Shown in pieces: positions 1 to 5,619 of a stretch of 5,808 nt of DNA. The stretch lies in contig JBEEFX010000208.1 of the NCBI GenBank assembly GCA_041166365.1, forward strand, positions 1 through 5,808. The letters run 5' to 3'. The notes under the pieces were generated by a model. That model was not told where the DNA came from, made no database searches, and worked only from the letters and a program-made list of their open reading frames with translations. The stretch is from DASUCS01 sp041166365. Lineage in GTDB: Bacteria; Actinomycetota; Acidimicrobiia; Acidimicrobiales; JACDCH01. The position numbers were made by a program, and so were the translations under genes. Position 1 is the first letter of the stretch. Each line of letters begins with the position of its first letter.

Positions 1-725
1 TCGTCGGCACGCGCCTCGCCGTCGAGCGCGAACGCGACGGTGTGCGGCAGGTGGTATTCGCCGACGCTCACCGCGTCGGCATCGCCGAGCGCCACGAGGC
101 GCACCTCCGCCGACGTCCACACACCGACGCCGGGGATGGATCGGAGGCGCTGGTCGAGAACGTCGGTGCCGAGGCCGACGGCTTCTTCGAGGCGATGGGC
201 GACGCGCGCGCACCGGTGAATGGTGTCCGCACGCTTCCGTTCGACGCCCAACTGGTGAAAGACGTAGGCCGGAGTCTCGAGCAGCCGGGAGGCCGGGGGC
301 GTCAACCGCAACGGGACCGGACCGGGCGCGGGCTCGCCGATCAGGTTGACGAGACCAGCCCACGCCCGTCGCGCTTCCTTGCCCGTGACCTTCTGCTCGA
401 GGATGGCCGGCACCAAAGCGTCGAGCACGCGCTCGGTGCGAGGGAGCCGCATTCTCGGCATCTGGTGCGCCAGTCGCGCGACCACCGGGTGCCGGGACGG
501 ATCGAAGCCGTCGAGCGAGTCGAGCTCGCCGAGCATCGCGGGCCCGCGGTCGAGCAACCAGCCCGCGCCCGGGCCCCACGCCTCGGCATCGCCGTCGGCC
601 CGCAGGTGGATCGTGCCGGGCCCGTCGGGTGTGTGCGTCGCTCGCCACACGCCGTCGGCCGCGAAGCGGACCGTGGGATCGCTGCTGCCGTGGCCAAGCG
701 GGCGGAGGTTCCCCGTCAGGGTCAG
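1..725 (-). CDS. AlkA-like DNA-3-methyladenine glycosylase (HhH-GPD), 3' end cut by window edge
   Basis: This is probably a base-excision-repair glycosylase that removes alkylated bases from DNA. The minus-strand frame is open from 725 to the left edge, giving 241 residues without the C-terminus. An N-terminal segment with NLRPLGHGSSDPT (about residues 6-18) resembles the start of actinobacterial AlkA-like proteins. Next comes a helical HhH-GPD core with ILEQKVTGKEA (108-118), then the helix-hairpin-helix IPGVGVWTSAEVR (197-209). Trp203 stands where bifunctional Nth-type enzymes carry a lysine, so a monofunctional enzyme is expected. The catalytic aspartate expected in VGDYHLP is replaced: the sequence reads VGEYHLP, with Glu223. 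An in-frame stop lies at 756-758 and no ATG, GTG or TTG follows it before the conserved N-terminus. I therefore infer a CTG start at 725 that overlaps the upstream TGA, with GGAGG at 736-740. The alternative GTG at 650 would remove 25 family-like residues. The family call is firm; start and activity are uncertain. Confidence 0.85.
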   Translation of the reverse strand, partial: MTLTGNLRPLGHGSSDPTVRFAADGVWRATHTPDGPGTIHLRADGDAEAWGPGAGWLLDRGPAMLGELDSLDGFDPSRHPVVARLAHQMPRMRLPRTERVLDALVPAILEQKVTGKEARRAWAGLVNLIGEPAPGPVPLRLTPPASRLLETPAYVFHQLGVERKRADTIHRCARVAHRLEEAVGLGTDVLDQRLRSIPGVGVWTSAEVRLVALGDADAVSVGEYHLPHTVAFALDGEARAD

Positions 726-1411
726 AGGGCGCCGGCCTCCATCAAGCGGATGGCCTCACCGAACTCCGCGCTCTTGCGGAAGTAGCGCACTGCGTAGGAG
801 ACCGACCAGCCCATCAGCGCCGCAGTGAACGGGATTCCCGTCACCATGTTGACGACGATGAAGGCGTCCACGTCGCCGCTCGTCAACGATCCGATGCGGA
901 CAAGGCTGCGCGCGACGAGATAGAGGCCCCACACCAGCGAGATCCGGCAGAAGGCCTGCTTGAAGGTGGCGGAGCTCTTCACCTCGTCGGGAAACGGATA
1001 CATCTCCGTGGCGAACATCCCGGCCAGCGGTCGCCGGATCACCGCCGAGCCGACGAAGGCGAGCCCGTACAGACCGGTGATGAGCACCGGTTGCGCCAGA
1101 TACGCGACTGTGCTGTCGGAGATGATGCCGACCGCGGCTTGCAGCAGCACGAGCGTCAGCCCGATGCGAGCCATCAGGCCTGGGCGGTCATGGCCGCGCT
1201 CCCACCGGTACGCGGCGAACGACGCGATCGTCGACAGGACGATGCCGAGCAGCAGCCCGGAGAGCTTGAAGCCGGCGTAGAACACGAGCATCGGGCCGAA
1301 CGCATCTCGGGCGAACCGAGGTCCGGATCCCAACAGGATCGTGCGGGTCGAGACCTCGGGGATGTGGAAGCCGCCGTCGGCCTCGACCTCGACGGGCGCC
1401 ATTTCGGTCAT
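722..1411 (-). CDS. Polytopic membrane protein, VC0807-like family
   Basis: This 229-residue protein has an N-terminal cytoplasmic stretch of about 35 residues and then roughly six hydrophobic segments (about 37-51, 52-68, 83-98, 104-124, 155-174, 181-205). The motif RFARDAFGPMLVFYAGFKL (32-50) and the segment around IRRPLAGM (125-132) resemble the VC0807-like membrane proteins common in actinobacteria. Their biochemical role is unknown to me, and I assign this by remembered similarity only. I chose the ATG at 1411 because a TACGTT hexamer lies exactly 6 nt upstream, as for a leaderless transcript. A frame extension to 1528 would add 39 polar residues that cross the promoter and the end of the regulator gene. 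The stop shares two bases with the CTG proposed as the start of the next gene, so the two are probably co-transcribed and translationally coupled. Confidence 0.75.
   Translation of the reverse strand: MTEMAPVEVEADGGFHIPEVSTRTILLGSGPRFARDAFGPMLVFYAGFKLSGLLLGIVLSTIASFAAYRWERGHDRPGLMARIGLTLVLLQAAVGIISDSTVAYLAQPVLITGLYGLAFVGSAVIRRPLAGMFATEMYPFPDEVKSSATFKQAFCRISLVWGLYLVARSLVRIGSLTSGDVDAFIVVNMVTGIPFTAALMGWSVSYAVRYFRKSAEFGEAIRLMEAGAL
736..740 (-). promoter_or_regulatory. Ribosome binding site for the AlkA-like gene
   Basis: The minus strand reads GGAGG, a strong Shine-Dalgarno core, 10 nt before the CTG at 725-723. It lies inside the last codons of the upstream membrane-protein gene. It supports translation starting at this CTG and argues against the GTG at 650, which is far away. 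The spacing is slightly long, so this is moderate evidence. Confidence 0.45.
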
Positions 1412-1417
1412 GGGGCG

Positions 1418-1423
1418 AACGTA
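1418..1423 (-). promoter_or_regulatory. -10 element (TACGTT) for the membrane protein gene, leaderless type
   Basis: The minus strand reads TACGTT, a match to TANNNT, followed by 6 nt (CGCCCC) and then the ATG at 1411. With the usual distance from the -10 to the start of transcription, the mRNA would begin at the A of ATG. No strong -35 is visible. The 9-mer GTACGTTCG spanning it recurs at the same distance before the gene at 3681. Confidence 0.55.
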
Positions 1424-1425
1424 CT

Positions 1426-1435
1426 CCGGCGCCGG
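1426..1435. promoter_or_regulatory. Perfect 10-bp palindrome CCGGCGCCGG in a promoter spacer
   Basis: This self-complementary 10-mer sits 2 bp upstream of the TACGTT -10 of the membrane-protein gene, in the space between -10 and -35. The position would suit an operator for a repressor, but GC-rich palindromes are common in such genomes and no second copy of the full 10-mer was noticed. Only GGCGCC recurs before 3681, at a different offset. Function is a guess. Confidence 0.25.
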
Positions 1436-1490
1436 TTCTCGGGCATCGGCCGCCGGGAGGATTGCGGACTCCGACTCTGGTCCACCTCGT

Positions 1491-2147
1491 CTATCCGCCC
1501 GGCTCGACCAGGGAATGGTCGAAGGCAAAGACGATCGCCGCGGCGCGGTCGCGCAGGCCGAGTTTCGTGAAGATGTGGCCGACGTGGCTCTTCACGGTGC
1601 CTTCGCTGATGAAGAGCTCCTCGCCGATCTCCGTATTGGATCGACCGCGTCCGATCAGCCGGAGGACACCGACCTCCCGCTCCGTGAGCTCGGCGAGCTT
1701 GGCCTGTTGTTGGGCCCGCGGGATGCCCGTCGAGCGGTAGGCCTCGATGACCTTGCCGGCGATGGCGGGGTCGAGCCACGCGCCGCCGTTGGCGACCGAG
1801 CGGACGGCGGCGATGAGATCCTCTCCTCGAGCATCCTTCAGGATGAACCCACTCGCGCCCGCGGCGAGCGATGCCGCGACGACCTCGTCGTCGTCGAAGG
1901 TCGTGAGCGTGAGTACCGGAGGCGCGTCGGGCTTGGCCCGCACGCGGCGGGTGGCTTCGGTTCCGTCGACGTTCTTCATGCGAACGTCCATCACCACGAT
2001 GTCCGGATGGGTCTCGGCCACCGCGGCTTCGACTTCAGAACCATCGGTGCACTCGGCCACGATCTCCATGTCTTCCTCAGGGCCGAGTATGCGTGACAGG
2101 CCAGCGCGTACGAGCGCCTGATCGTCGACGAGCACGACGCGGATCAT
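1491..2147 (-). CDS. NarL/LuxR-family response regulator
   Basis: This is a 218-residue DNA-binding response regulator. The receiver domain (about 1-118) has the acidic pair Asp8-Asp9 in VLVDDQALVR, the phospho-acceptor Asp54 in VVMDVRM, a Thr in VLTLTTF (82-83) and Lys104 in FILKDA. A linker leads to a LuxR-type helix-turn-helix (about 151-213) with LTEREVGVLRLIGRGRSNTE and SEGTVKSHVGHIFTKL, the usual recognition-helix signature. All key residues are present, so it should be phosphorylated by its partner kinase, dimerise and bind promoter DNA. The ATG at 2147 overlaps the kinase stop as ATGA, a 4-bp overlap typical of coupled translation. There is no clear Shine-Dalgarno sequence, which fits coupling. 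The frame stays open far upstream through the kinase gene, but that extension is Arg/His-rich shadow sequence and the receiver domain begins exactly at this Met. Target genes are unknown. Confidence 0.95.
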   Translation of the reverse strand: MIRVVLVDDQALVRAGLSRILGPEEDMEIVAECTDGSEVEAAVAETHPDIVVMDVRMKNVDGTEATRRVRAKPDAPPVLTLTTFDDDEVVAASLAAGASGFILKDARGEDLIAAVRSVANGGAWLDPAIAGKVIEAYRSTGIPRAQQQAKLAELTEREVGVLRLIGRGRSNTEIGEELFISEGTVKSHVGHIFTKLGLRDRAAAIVFAFDHSLVEPGG

Positions 2148-3334
2148 GGGAGAGTGGCGGCGACTCGCCACCCGTTGCCGCTGCTGCCGGCCTCGAACAT
2201 CCCGCCCAGCGCGGCGGCCCGCTCCGCCATGCCCGCGAGCCCGAGACCGCCCCCTCGCAGGCCGACAGGCATCCCGCCCTGCGACCGAACGTCGACGTGC
2301 AGCGGCGGTCCGGTGTCGATGTGCACGGTCGTGTGCGCACCGGGAGCGTGCCGTCCGGCGTTCGTGAGCGACTCCTGCACGATGCGATACAAGGCCAGGC
2401 CGGCGGCCGGTTCGATCGTGCCGAGATCGCCGTGCAGATCCAAGGAGACGTCGAGCCCGGCGGCACGGTAGCCCTCGACCAGCGAGGGCACATCGTCGGC
2501 CGAGGGCAGGGGAGAGGTGTCGGGTGCGCCGTCGGCGCGCAACAGGCCGACCGTGTGACGGATCTCGTTCAGGCTCGTGCGCCCGGCGCGCTCGGCTTCC
2601 TCGAGCGCTTCGGTGGCCGCGGTGCTGTCGCCGCGGCCGACGGCCAGGCGGGCGGCCGTGAGATGCAGCATCGTCACGGTGAGCGAGTGGGCGATGACGT
2701 CGTGCACCTCGCGGGCGATGCGTTGCCGCTCGGCCGTGGTGGCCTGCTCCGACAGGGCGGTTTGCGCGACCTTGGTGTTGACGATGCCGACGATGAGAGC
2801 GCGGATGAACATGCCCGCGAGGAGCGCCGCCGCGATGCCCGCCGACCAGATGAGCCCCGCGCCATACGCCGGGTCGGTGAAGGTGCGACCGATGGCGATC
2901 GCCAGAACGGAGGCCGTGACGCCCACGACGAGGCGTCGACTTCCGACCGCGGCGGTCTCGCCCACGAGCCACACCAACATCATGATCGAGGTCTGCGACC
3001 GGCCCTCGCTCTCGTACAGCCCGAGCGGTGATCCGAGCAGGTTCAGCACCGCGAGGGGACCGATCACCCAGACCGCGGCCACGAGTTGTGGCAGCCCACG
3101 TCGAAACCGCACCGCGCTGCCGATCACGGACAGAACGAGGAGGATTCCGAGAAGCGCTGGTGAGTCGACGCGGCCGACACACACGACAAAGGTCGCGGCC
3201 GCGACGAAGGTGATGCCGACGAGGCCCGCGACTCCGGCGGCCAGCCACGACGGCGGGTTCTCACCGAGGACGGGGTCGAGCCACTCGTCCGGCGCCCGTA
3301 GGTCGGCGATCAGATCTCTCAGGCCGAACGGCAC
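2144..3334 (-). CDS. Sensor histidine kinase, DesK/NarX type (HisKA_3)
   Basis: This is a 396-residue membrane sensor kinase. About six hydrophobic segments (roughly 30-53, 58-75, 81-101, 115-131, 134-150, 158-185) form the sensor region, with no large outside domain, so the signal may come from the membrane or from a partner. The dimerisation domain has the phospho-acceptor His211 in RIAREVHDVIAHSL. The ATPase domain shows the N-box ESLTNAGRHA (321-330, Asn325) and the G-box GGGLGLAGMAERA (361-373). Where a D/N-G motif is usual between these boxes it reads VRSQGG (349-354), which is atypical. The start is GTG at 3334, supported by AGGA 7 nt upstream. It overlaps the previous gene by 16 bp, and its stop overlaps the regulator start, so it is the middle gene of a three-gene operon and should phosphorylate the regulator at Asp54. 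The signal is unknown. Confidence 0.93.
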   Translation of the reverse strand: MPFGLRDLIADLRAPDEWLDPVLGENPPSWLAAGVAGLVGITFVAAATFVVCVGRVDSPALLGILLVLSVIGSAVRFRRGLPQLVAAVWVIGPLAVLNLLGSPLGLYESEGRSQTSIMMLVWLVGETAAVGSRRLVVGVTASVLAIAIGRTFTDPAYGAGLIWSAGIAAALLAGMFIRALIVGIVNTKVAQTALSEQATTAERQRIAREVHDVIAHSLTVTMLHLTAARLAVGRGDSTAATEALEEAERAGRTSLNEIRHTVGLLRADGAPDTSPLPSADDVPSLVEGYRAAGLDVSLDLHGDLGTIEPAAGLALYRIVQESLTNAGRHAPGAHTTVHIDTGPPLHVDVRSQGGMPVGLRGGGLGLAGMAERAAALGGMFEAGSSGNGWRVAATLP

Positions 3335-3681
3335 ACGACAATCCTGTCATCGGCAGCGACCGGGGCCACGGCTCGCCCCTCGGTCATCTCCCTGCGCAGG
3401 GCGAGCACCAAGTCCTCGACGACCGCAACGCGAATCCCTTGGAGGCACAGCGTCATGTCGCAGCGAGAGCTGCTGGCCGAGCTGAGATCGACCCACCCGA
3501 CACGACCCCCGCACTCGACGGTGGCGCGGTGCGCCGCAAAGCCGATCATGATCGGCGCACTCGACACCTCGCCCGTGAACCGCAGCGTCGTGCCGTCGAC
3601 CTCGATGCTGTCCGGCAGGCGCTCGATCGCCCGCAACAGCGGGAGTGCGACGAACACTTGGCGGTGGACGGTGCGTGCCAT
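3319..3681 (-). CDS. Protein of unknown function, first gene of the two-component operon
   Basis: I do not recognise this 120-residue protein. It has no signal peptide and no convincing membrane helix. Its pattern suggests alternating beta strands (about 26-38, 43-58, 61-66, 74-80) between an N-terminal helix and a helix near 87-100. Four cysteines (57, 74, 79, 117) are spread out and form no evident metal motif. Codon use is strongly GC-ending like its neighbours, which supports a real gene. The ATG at 3681 is preceded at exactly 6 nt by TACGTT, suggesting a leaderless mRNA that starts at the ATG. Its 3' end overlaps the kinase gene by 16 bp, so the three genes are almost certainly co-transcribed and it may be an accessory to the sensor. 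A small single-domain fold such as SRPBCC is conceivable but not shown. Confidence 0.75.
   Translation of the reverse strand: MARTVHRQVFVALPLLRAIERLPDSIEVDGTTLRFTGEVSSAPIMIGFAAHRATVECGGRVGWVDLSSASSSRCDMTLCLQGIRVAVVEDLVLALRREMTEGRAVAPVAADDRIVVCRSA
3342..3345 (-). promoter_or_regulatory. Ribosome binding site deciding the kinase GTG start
   Basis: The minus strand reads AGGA, then 7 nt, then the GTG at 3334-3332. It lies inside the 3' end of the upstream 120-residue gene and selects this GTG over another GTG two bases earlier, which is only part of that gene's last codons. Confidence 0.6.
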
Positions 3682-3747
3682 GTGACGAACGTACGAAACG
3701 CGGCGCCCTGCATCATCGGTCCACAGTCAGGTTGTGCGGGTACGACT
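3682..3747. other. 66-bp gap between hydrolase gene and two-component operon
   Basis: The gap contains the probable operon promoter (-10 at 3688-3693, CCGATG at 3714-3719). I found no hairpin followed by a T tract for the hydrolase gene, so transcription could run on into the operon. Confidence 0.45.
3688..3693 (-). promoter_or_regulatory. -10 element (TACGTT) for the two-component operon, leaderless type
   Basis: The minus strand reads TACGTT, then CGTCAC, then the ATG at 3681. The spacing places the start of transcription on the ATG itself. The surrounding 9-mer GTACGTTCG and a CCGATG block 20 bp upstream (3714-3719) are repeated before the gene at 1411. No canonical -35 is visible. Confidence 0.55.
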
Positions 3748-4683
3748 TCAGGCCCAACAGCGCAGGGGCTCGCCGCCGTTGTACGTGATCATGTCCGCGT
3801 ACGCCTGCGGGTCGATCGGGTGGCCGAGGGGCTCGCCGCGCAGCTCCGAGTAGGCGCGGTAGAGGTTGCCGACGATCCGTTCGGGGTCGCTGAGCGTGGC
3901 GAAACGTCCGAGGTCGGTCGCGAACGCCAGGTCGAGGGGCGGCGTGCCCGCGTCGAAGCCGCGGCGGGCGACCTCCTGCACGAAGCGCAGGTACGCCACC
4001 TGGTCGTCGATCGCCGACAGGCCGCACACGGAGCCGTGGCCGGGGACGATCACGTCGGGGCCGAGCTGCCGCAGCCGCTCCAGCGCGGCGAGCGAGCCGG
4101 CGACCGAGCCCATGACCACGAACGGTGTGCCGCCGTTGAAGAGGAGGTCGCCCGCGAACAGAATCCGTTGCTGCGGCAACCAGGCAACGACGTCGTTGGT
4201 CGTGTGGGCCGGGCCCACGAAATCGAGCTCGACCTTGCGATCGTCGACGTACACGTCGAGCCGCTGCTCGAAGCACACGAACGGCGGTGCGACCTCGAGC
4301 CGACCCCAGTCGACCCCGGGAAAGAGCCCGGCGGCCAGATGGCCGGTGGACACCATCTCTTCGCGGCACAGCTCGTGCCCGATGATCGTCGCGGCGGGCA
4401 GCAAGTAGTTGCCGTGCGTGTGGTCGCCGTGGTGGTGCGTGTTGACCAGCGTGCGCAAGGGGAGCGAGGTCACGGAGGCGATCGTGTCGACGAGCGCACG
4501 CGTGCGGCGCTCGGTGAAGCACGTGTCGATCACCGTCACGCCATCACGGCCGACCAGGAACCCGCTGTTGTTCAACCCCCATGACCCGTCGAGCTGGACG
4601 TAGGCGTAGACACCGTCGGCGACTTCCTCGACCGCGGGCGGAGGCAGGTCCGGATGGTCGTGATCGTGATGTGGCGCGCTCAT
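3748..4683 (-). CDS. Metallo-beta-lactamase-fold hydrolase
   Basis: This 311-residue enzyme has the complete dinuclear metal site of the MBL superfamily. The HxHxDH motif appears as THHHGDH (82-88; His83, His85, Asp87, His88), followed by His160 in GPAHTTND, Asp179 in LFAGDLLF and His216 in VPGHG. It is therefore expected to be a zinc-dependent, probably cytoplasmic, hydrolase; the reaction (thioester, lactone, other ester or other bond) cannot be told from the motifs. The segment NGGTPFVVMGSVAGSL (183-198) resembles a broad group of actinobacterial MBL-fold proteins of unknown substrate. The first residues are histidine-rich (His5, 6, 8 and 10). The ATG at 4683 is the only start candidate before the core. 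No Shine-Dalgarno sequence or -10 at the leaderless distance is visible for it. It is divergent from the gene at 4725 and ends 66 bp before the two-component operon. Confidence 0.92.
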   Translation of the reverse strand: MSAPHHDHDHPDLPPPAVEEVADGVYAYVQLDGSWGLNNSGFLVGRDGVTVIDTCFTERRTRALVDTIASVTSLPLRTLVNTHHHGDHTHGNYLLPAATIIGHELCREEMVSTGHLAAGLFPGVDWGRLEVAPPFVCFEQRLDVYVDDRKVELDFVGPAHTTNDVVAWLPQQRILFAGDLLFNGGTPFVVMGSVAGSLAALERLRQLGPDVIVPGHGSVCGLSAIDDQVAYLRFVQEVARRGFDAGTPPLDLAFATDLGRFATLSDPERIVGNLYRAYSELRGEPLGHPIDPQAYADMITYNGGEPLRCWA

Positions 4684-4712
4684 GGCCGCGAGCGTCGCGC
4701 AACTTCGCGTGT

Positions 4713-4718
4713 CAGGCT
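4713..4718 (+). promoter_or_regulatory. Possible -10 element (CAGGCT) for the small membrane protein gene
   Basis: CAGGCT differs from TANNNT at one base and lies exactly 6 nt before the ATG at 4725, the same geometry as the four better examples in this window. The purine-rich GGACGG between them is too close to the ATG to act as a normal ribosome binding site. The whole divergent gap to the hydrolase start is only 41 bp. This is weak evidence on its own. Confidence 0.3.
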
Positions 4719-4724
4719 GGACGG

Positions 4725-5123
4725 ATGTCCGATGATGCGGGGGACCTTCCGACGATCGACCTCGAGGCGGTGCCCGACGATGAAACGATCGACGACGAGG
4801 AGGTCTTGGCCGAAGTCGAGCGGATCCTGGTCCGCGGTGAAGCCCGGGTCATGGCGGTGGTCGCGGTGCTGTGCATCGTCGTCGGCGCGCTGTTCGCGCT
4901 CGGCTGGTTCGTCGTGGCGTGGCGGACCCAGAGCGACCTGTCGGTCGGCGGGCGACTGTCGTCCACTGGCGAATTCGGTTCGGGCGATCCTGATCTGGTC
5001 GACCGCATCTACTCGCTGGAGCAGATCGGAATCCTGTTGCTGTTCGCTTTGTTGCTCGTCGCCGGCGGCTGCGGGCTGCGCCTGTACGCGACGCGGGTCA
5101 CGGCCGAGCGGGCCGGCGTCTGA
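4725..5123 (+). CDS. Small two-helix membrane protein of unknown function
   Basis: I do not recognise this 132-residue protein. It has an acidic N-terminal region (1-40, with runs such as DDETIDDEEVLAEVE), a first hydrophobic helix at about 42-65, a polar loop with SSTGEFGSGDPD (79-90), a second helix at about 101-121 and a short basic tail (RLYATRVTAER). Arginines just before helix 1 and after helix 2 suggest both ends are cytoplasmic and the loop is outside. I chose the ATG at 4725 because the longer frame from 4581 adds an Arg-rich stretch antisense to the hydrolase gene. A near -10 hexamer also sits at the leaderless distance before it. It diverges from the hydrolase gene by 41 bp and converges on the cyclophilin gene with stops 2 bp apart. 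Confidence 0.75.
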   Translation: MSDDAGDLPTIDLEAVPDDETIDDEEVLAEVERILVRGEARVMAVVAVLCIVVGALFALGWFVVAWRTQSDLSVGGRLSSTGEFGSGDPDLVDRIYSLEQIGILLLFALLLVAGGCGLRLYATRVTAERAGV

Positions 5124-5125
5124 GA

Positions 5126-5602
5126 TCAGTCCGACGCGCGCTCCGAGACGGCGACGGAGCGCATCACGTCGCCCTGCTGCACCTTCTGGGCCACGTCGAT
5201 GCCGTCGATCACGTAACCGAAGAGGTTGTACAGCTTCTGCAGCTTCGTGCGGCAGTCGTCGATGCAGATGAAGAACTGCGAGCCGTTCGTGTTCGGGCCG
5301 GCGTTCGCCATCGCGACCGCGCCGAGCGTGTACTCACCCTTCACCGGCTCGTCGGCCCACTTGTAGCCGGGGCCGCCGCGCCCGCTGCCTTCGGGGTCGC
5401 CGCCCTGGACCACGAAGTCGGGCACCACGCGGTGGAAGGTGAGCCCGTCGTAGAAGCCGTCGCGCGCCAGCGCGACGAAGTGGTTCACCGTGTTCGGTGC
5501 GAGCTTGGGATCGAGCTCCATCACGATCGGTCCGCGATCGGTCTCGATCGTCACCTGGTAGATGGTGTCTTCGTCGATCTGCATCGCGGGAGGTTGGGCC
5601 AT
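5126..5602 (-). CDS. Cyclophilin-type peptidyl-prolyl cis-trans isomerase
   Basis: This 158-residue protein is a single cyclophilin domain that should catalyse proline isomerisation during protein folding. There is no signal peptide, so it is probably cytoplasmic. Diagnostic motifs are FHRVVPDFVVQGGDP (56-70), with active-site Arg58, Phe63 and Gln66; NTNGSQFFICI (104-114), with Gln109 and Phe111; and LFGYVIDG (127-134). The position of human CypA Trp121 aligns with Lys120, and that of His126 with Tyr125; many bacterial enzymes also lack these residues, so cyclosporin binding is likely weak. Length is normal for a minimal bacterial PPIase. The ATG at 5602 is supported by a TACCGT hexamer exactly 6 nt upstream; Met7 is a possible but less supported alternative. 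The gene faces away from a DNA glycosylase gene across a 17-bp shared promoter. Confidence 0.97.
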   Translation of the reverse strand: MAQPPAMQIDEDTIYQVTIETDRGPIVMELDPKLAPNTVNHFVALARDGFYDGLTFHRVVPDFVVQGGDPEGSGRGGPGYKWADEPVKGEYTLGAVAMANAGPNTNGSQFFICIDDCRTKLQKLYNLFGYVIDGIDVAQKVQQGDVMRSVAVSERASD

Positions 5603-5607
5603 CGACG

Positions 5608-5613
5608 TACGGT
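5608..5613 (+). promoter_or_regulatory. -10 element (TACGGT) for the right-hand glycosylase gene, half of a bidirectional promoter
   Basis: The plus strand reads TACGGT, then AGCCCG, then the ATG at 5620. Together with the minus-strand hexamer it forms TACGGTA, a 7-bp palindrome apart from its centre base, centred between the two start codons. A leaderless mRNA would begin at 5620, 18 bp from the opposing start. Confidence 0.55.
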
Positions 5614-5614
5614 A
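5609..5614 (-). promoter_or_regulatory. -10 element (TACCGT) for the cyclophilin gene, half of a bidirectional promoter
   Basis: The minus strand reads TACCGT, then ACGTCG, then the ATG at 5602. The hexamer overlaps the plus-strand -10 by five bases. A leaderless mRNA would begin at 5602. Confidence 0.55.
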
Positions 5615-5619
5615 GCCCG

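Larger units (their letters stand above)
1412..1490. other. 79-bp gap between response regulator and membrane protein gene
   Basis: This gap holds the probable promoter of the membrane-protein gene (-10 at 1418-1423, palindrome at 1426-1435, CCGATG block at 1444-1449). I found no intrinsic terminator for the regulator operon. The best hairpin has only a 4-bp stem (GGAC/GTCC) and no T tract, so read-through into the membrane-protein gene is possible. Confidence 0.5.

Noticed and set aside
42..785. A 247-codon plus-strand open frame at the left end
   Set aside because: It is antisense to the AlkA-like glycosylase and the end of the membrane-protein gene. Its composition (Arg, Ala, Glu, His) is typical of a high-GC shadow frame.
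1470..1490. Possible terminator hairpin GGAC...GTCC after the response regulator
   Set aside because: It has only four base pairs, mismatches beyond them and no T tract.
629..1570. A 313-codon plus-strand open frame
   Set aside because: It is antisense to a convincing multi-helix membrane protein and would cross its promoter. The translated product is a charged, low-complexity shadow.
2093..3031. A 312-codon plus-strand open frame
   Set aside because: It is antisense to the kinase gene, which has His-box, N-box and G-box motifs in the right order.
1491..3248. A 585-codon minus-strand frame that looks like a large protein fused to the response regulator
   Set aside because: The first ~367 codons are Arg/His/Gly-rich and lie in another frame of the histidine kinase gene. 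The receiver domain starts exactly at the ATG of 2147.
3439..4584. A 381-codon plus-strand open frame
   Set aside because: It lies antisense to the hydrolase gene, the operon promoter and the 120-residue gene. It shows no recognisable motif, while the minus strand has a complete MBL metal site.
4684..4724. Leaderless -10 for the hydrolase gene
   Set aside because: No TANNNT occurs at the 6-nt distance before the ATG at 4683, and no Shine-Dalgarno sequence is visible either.
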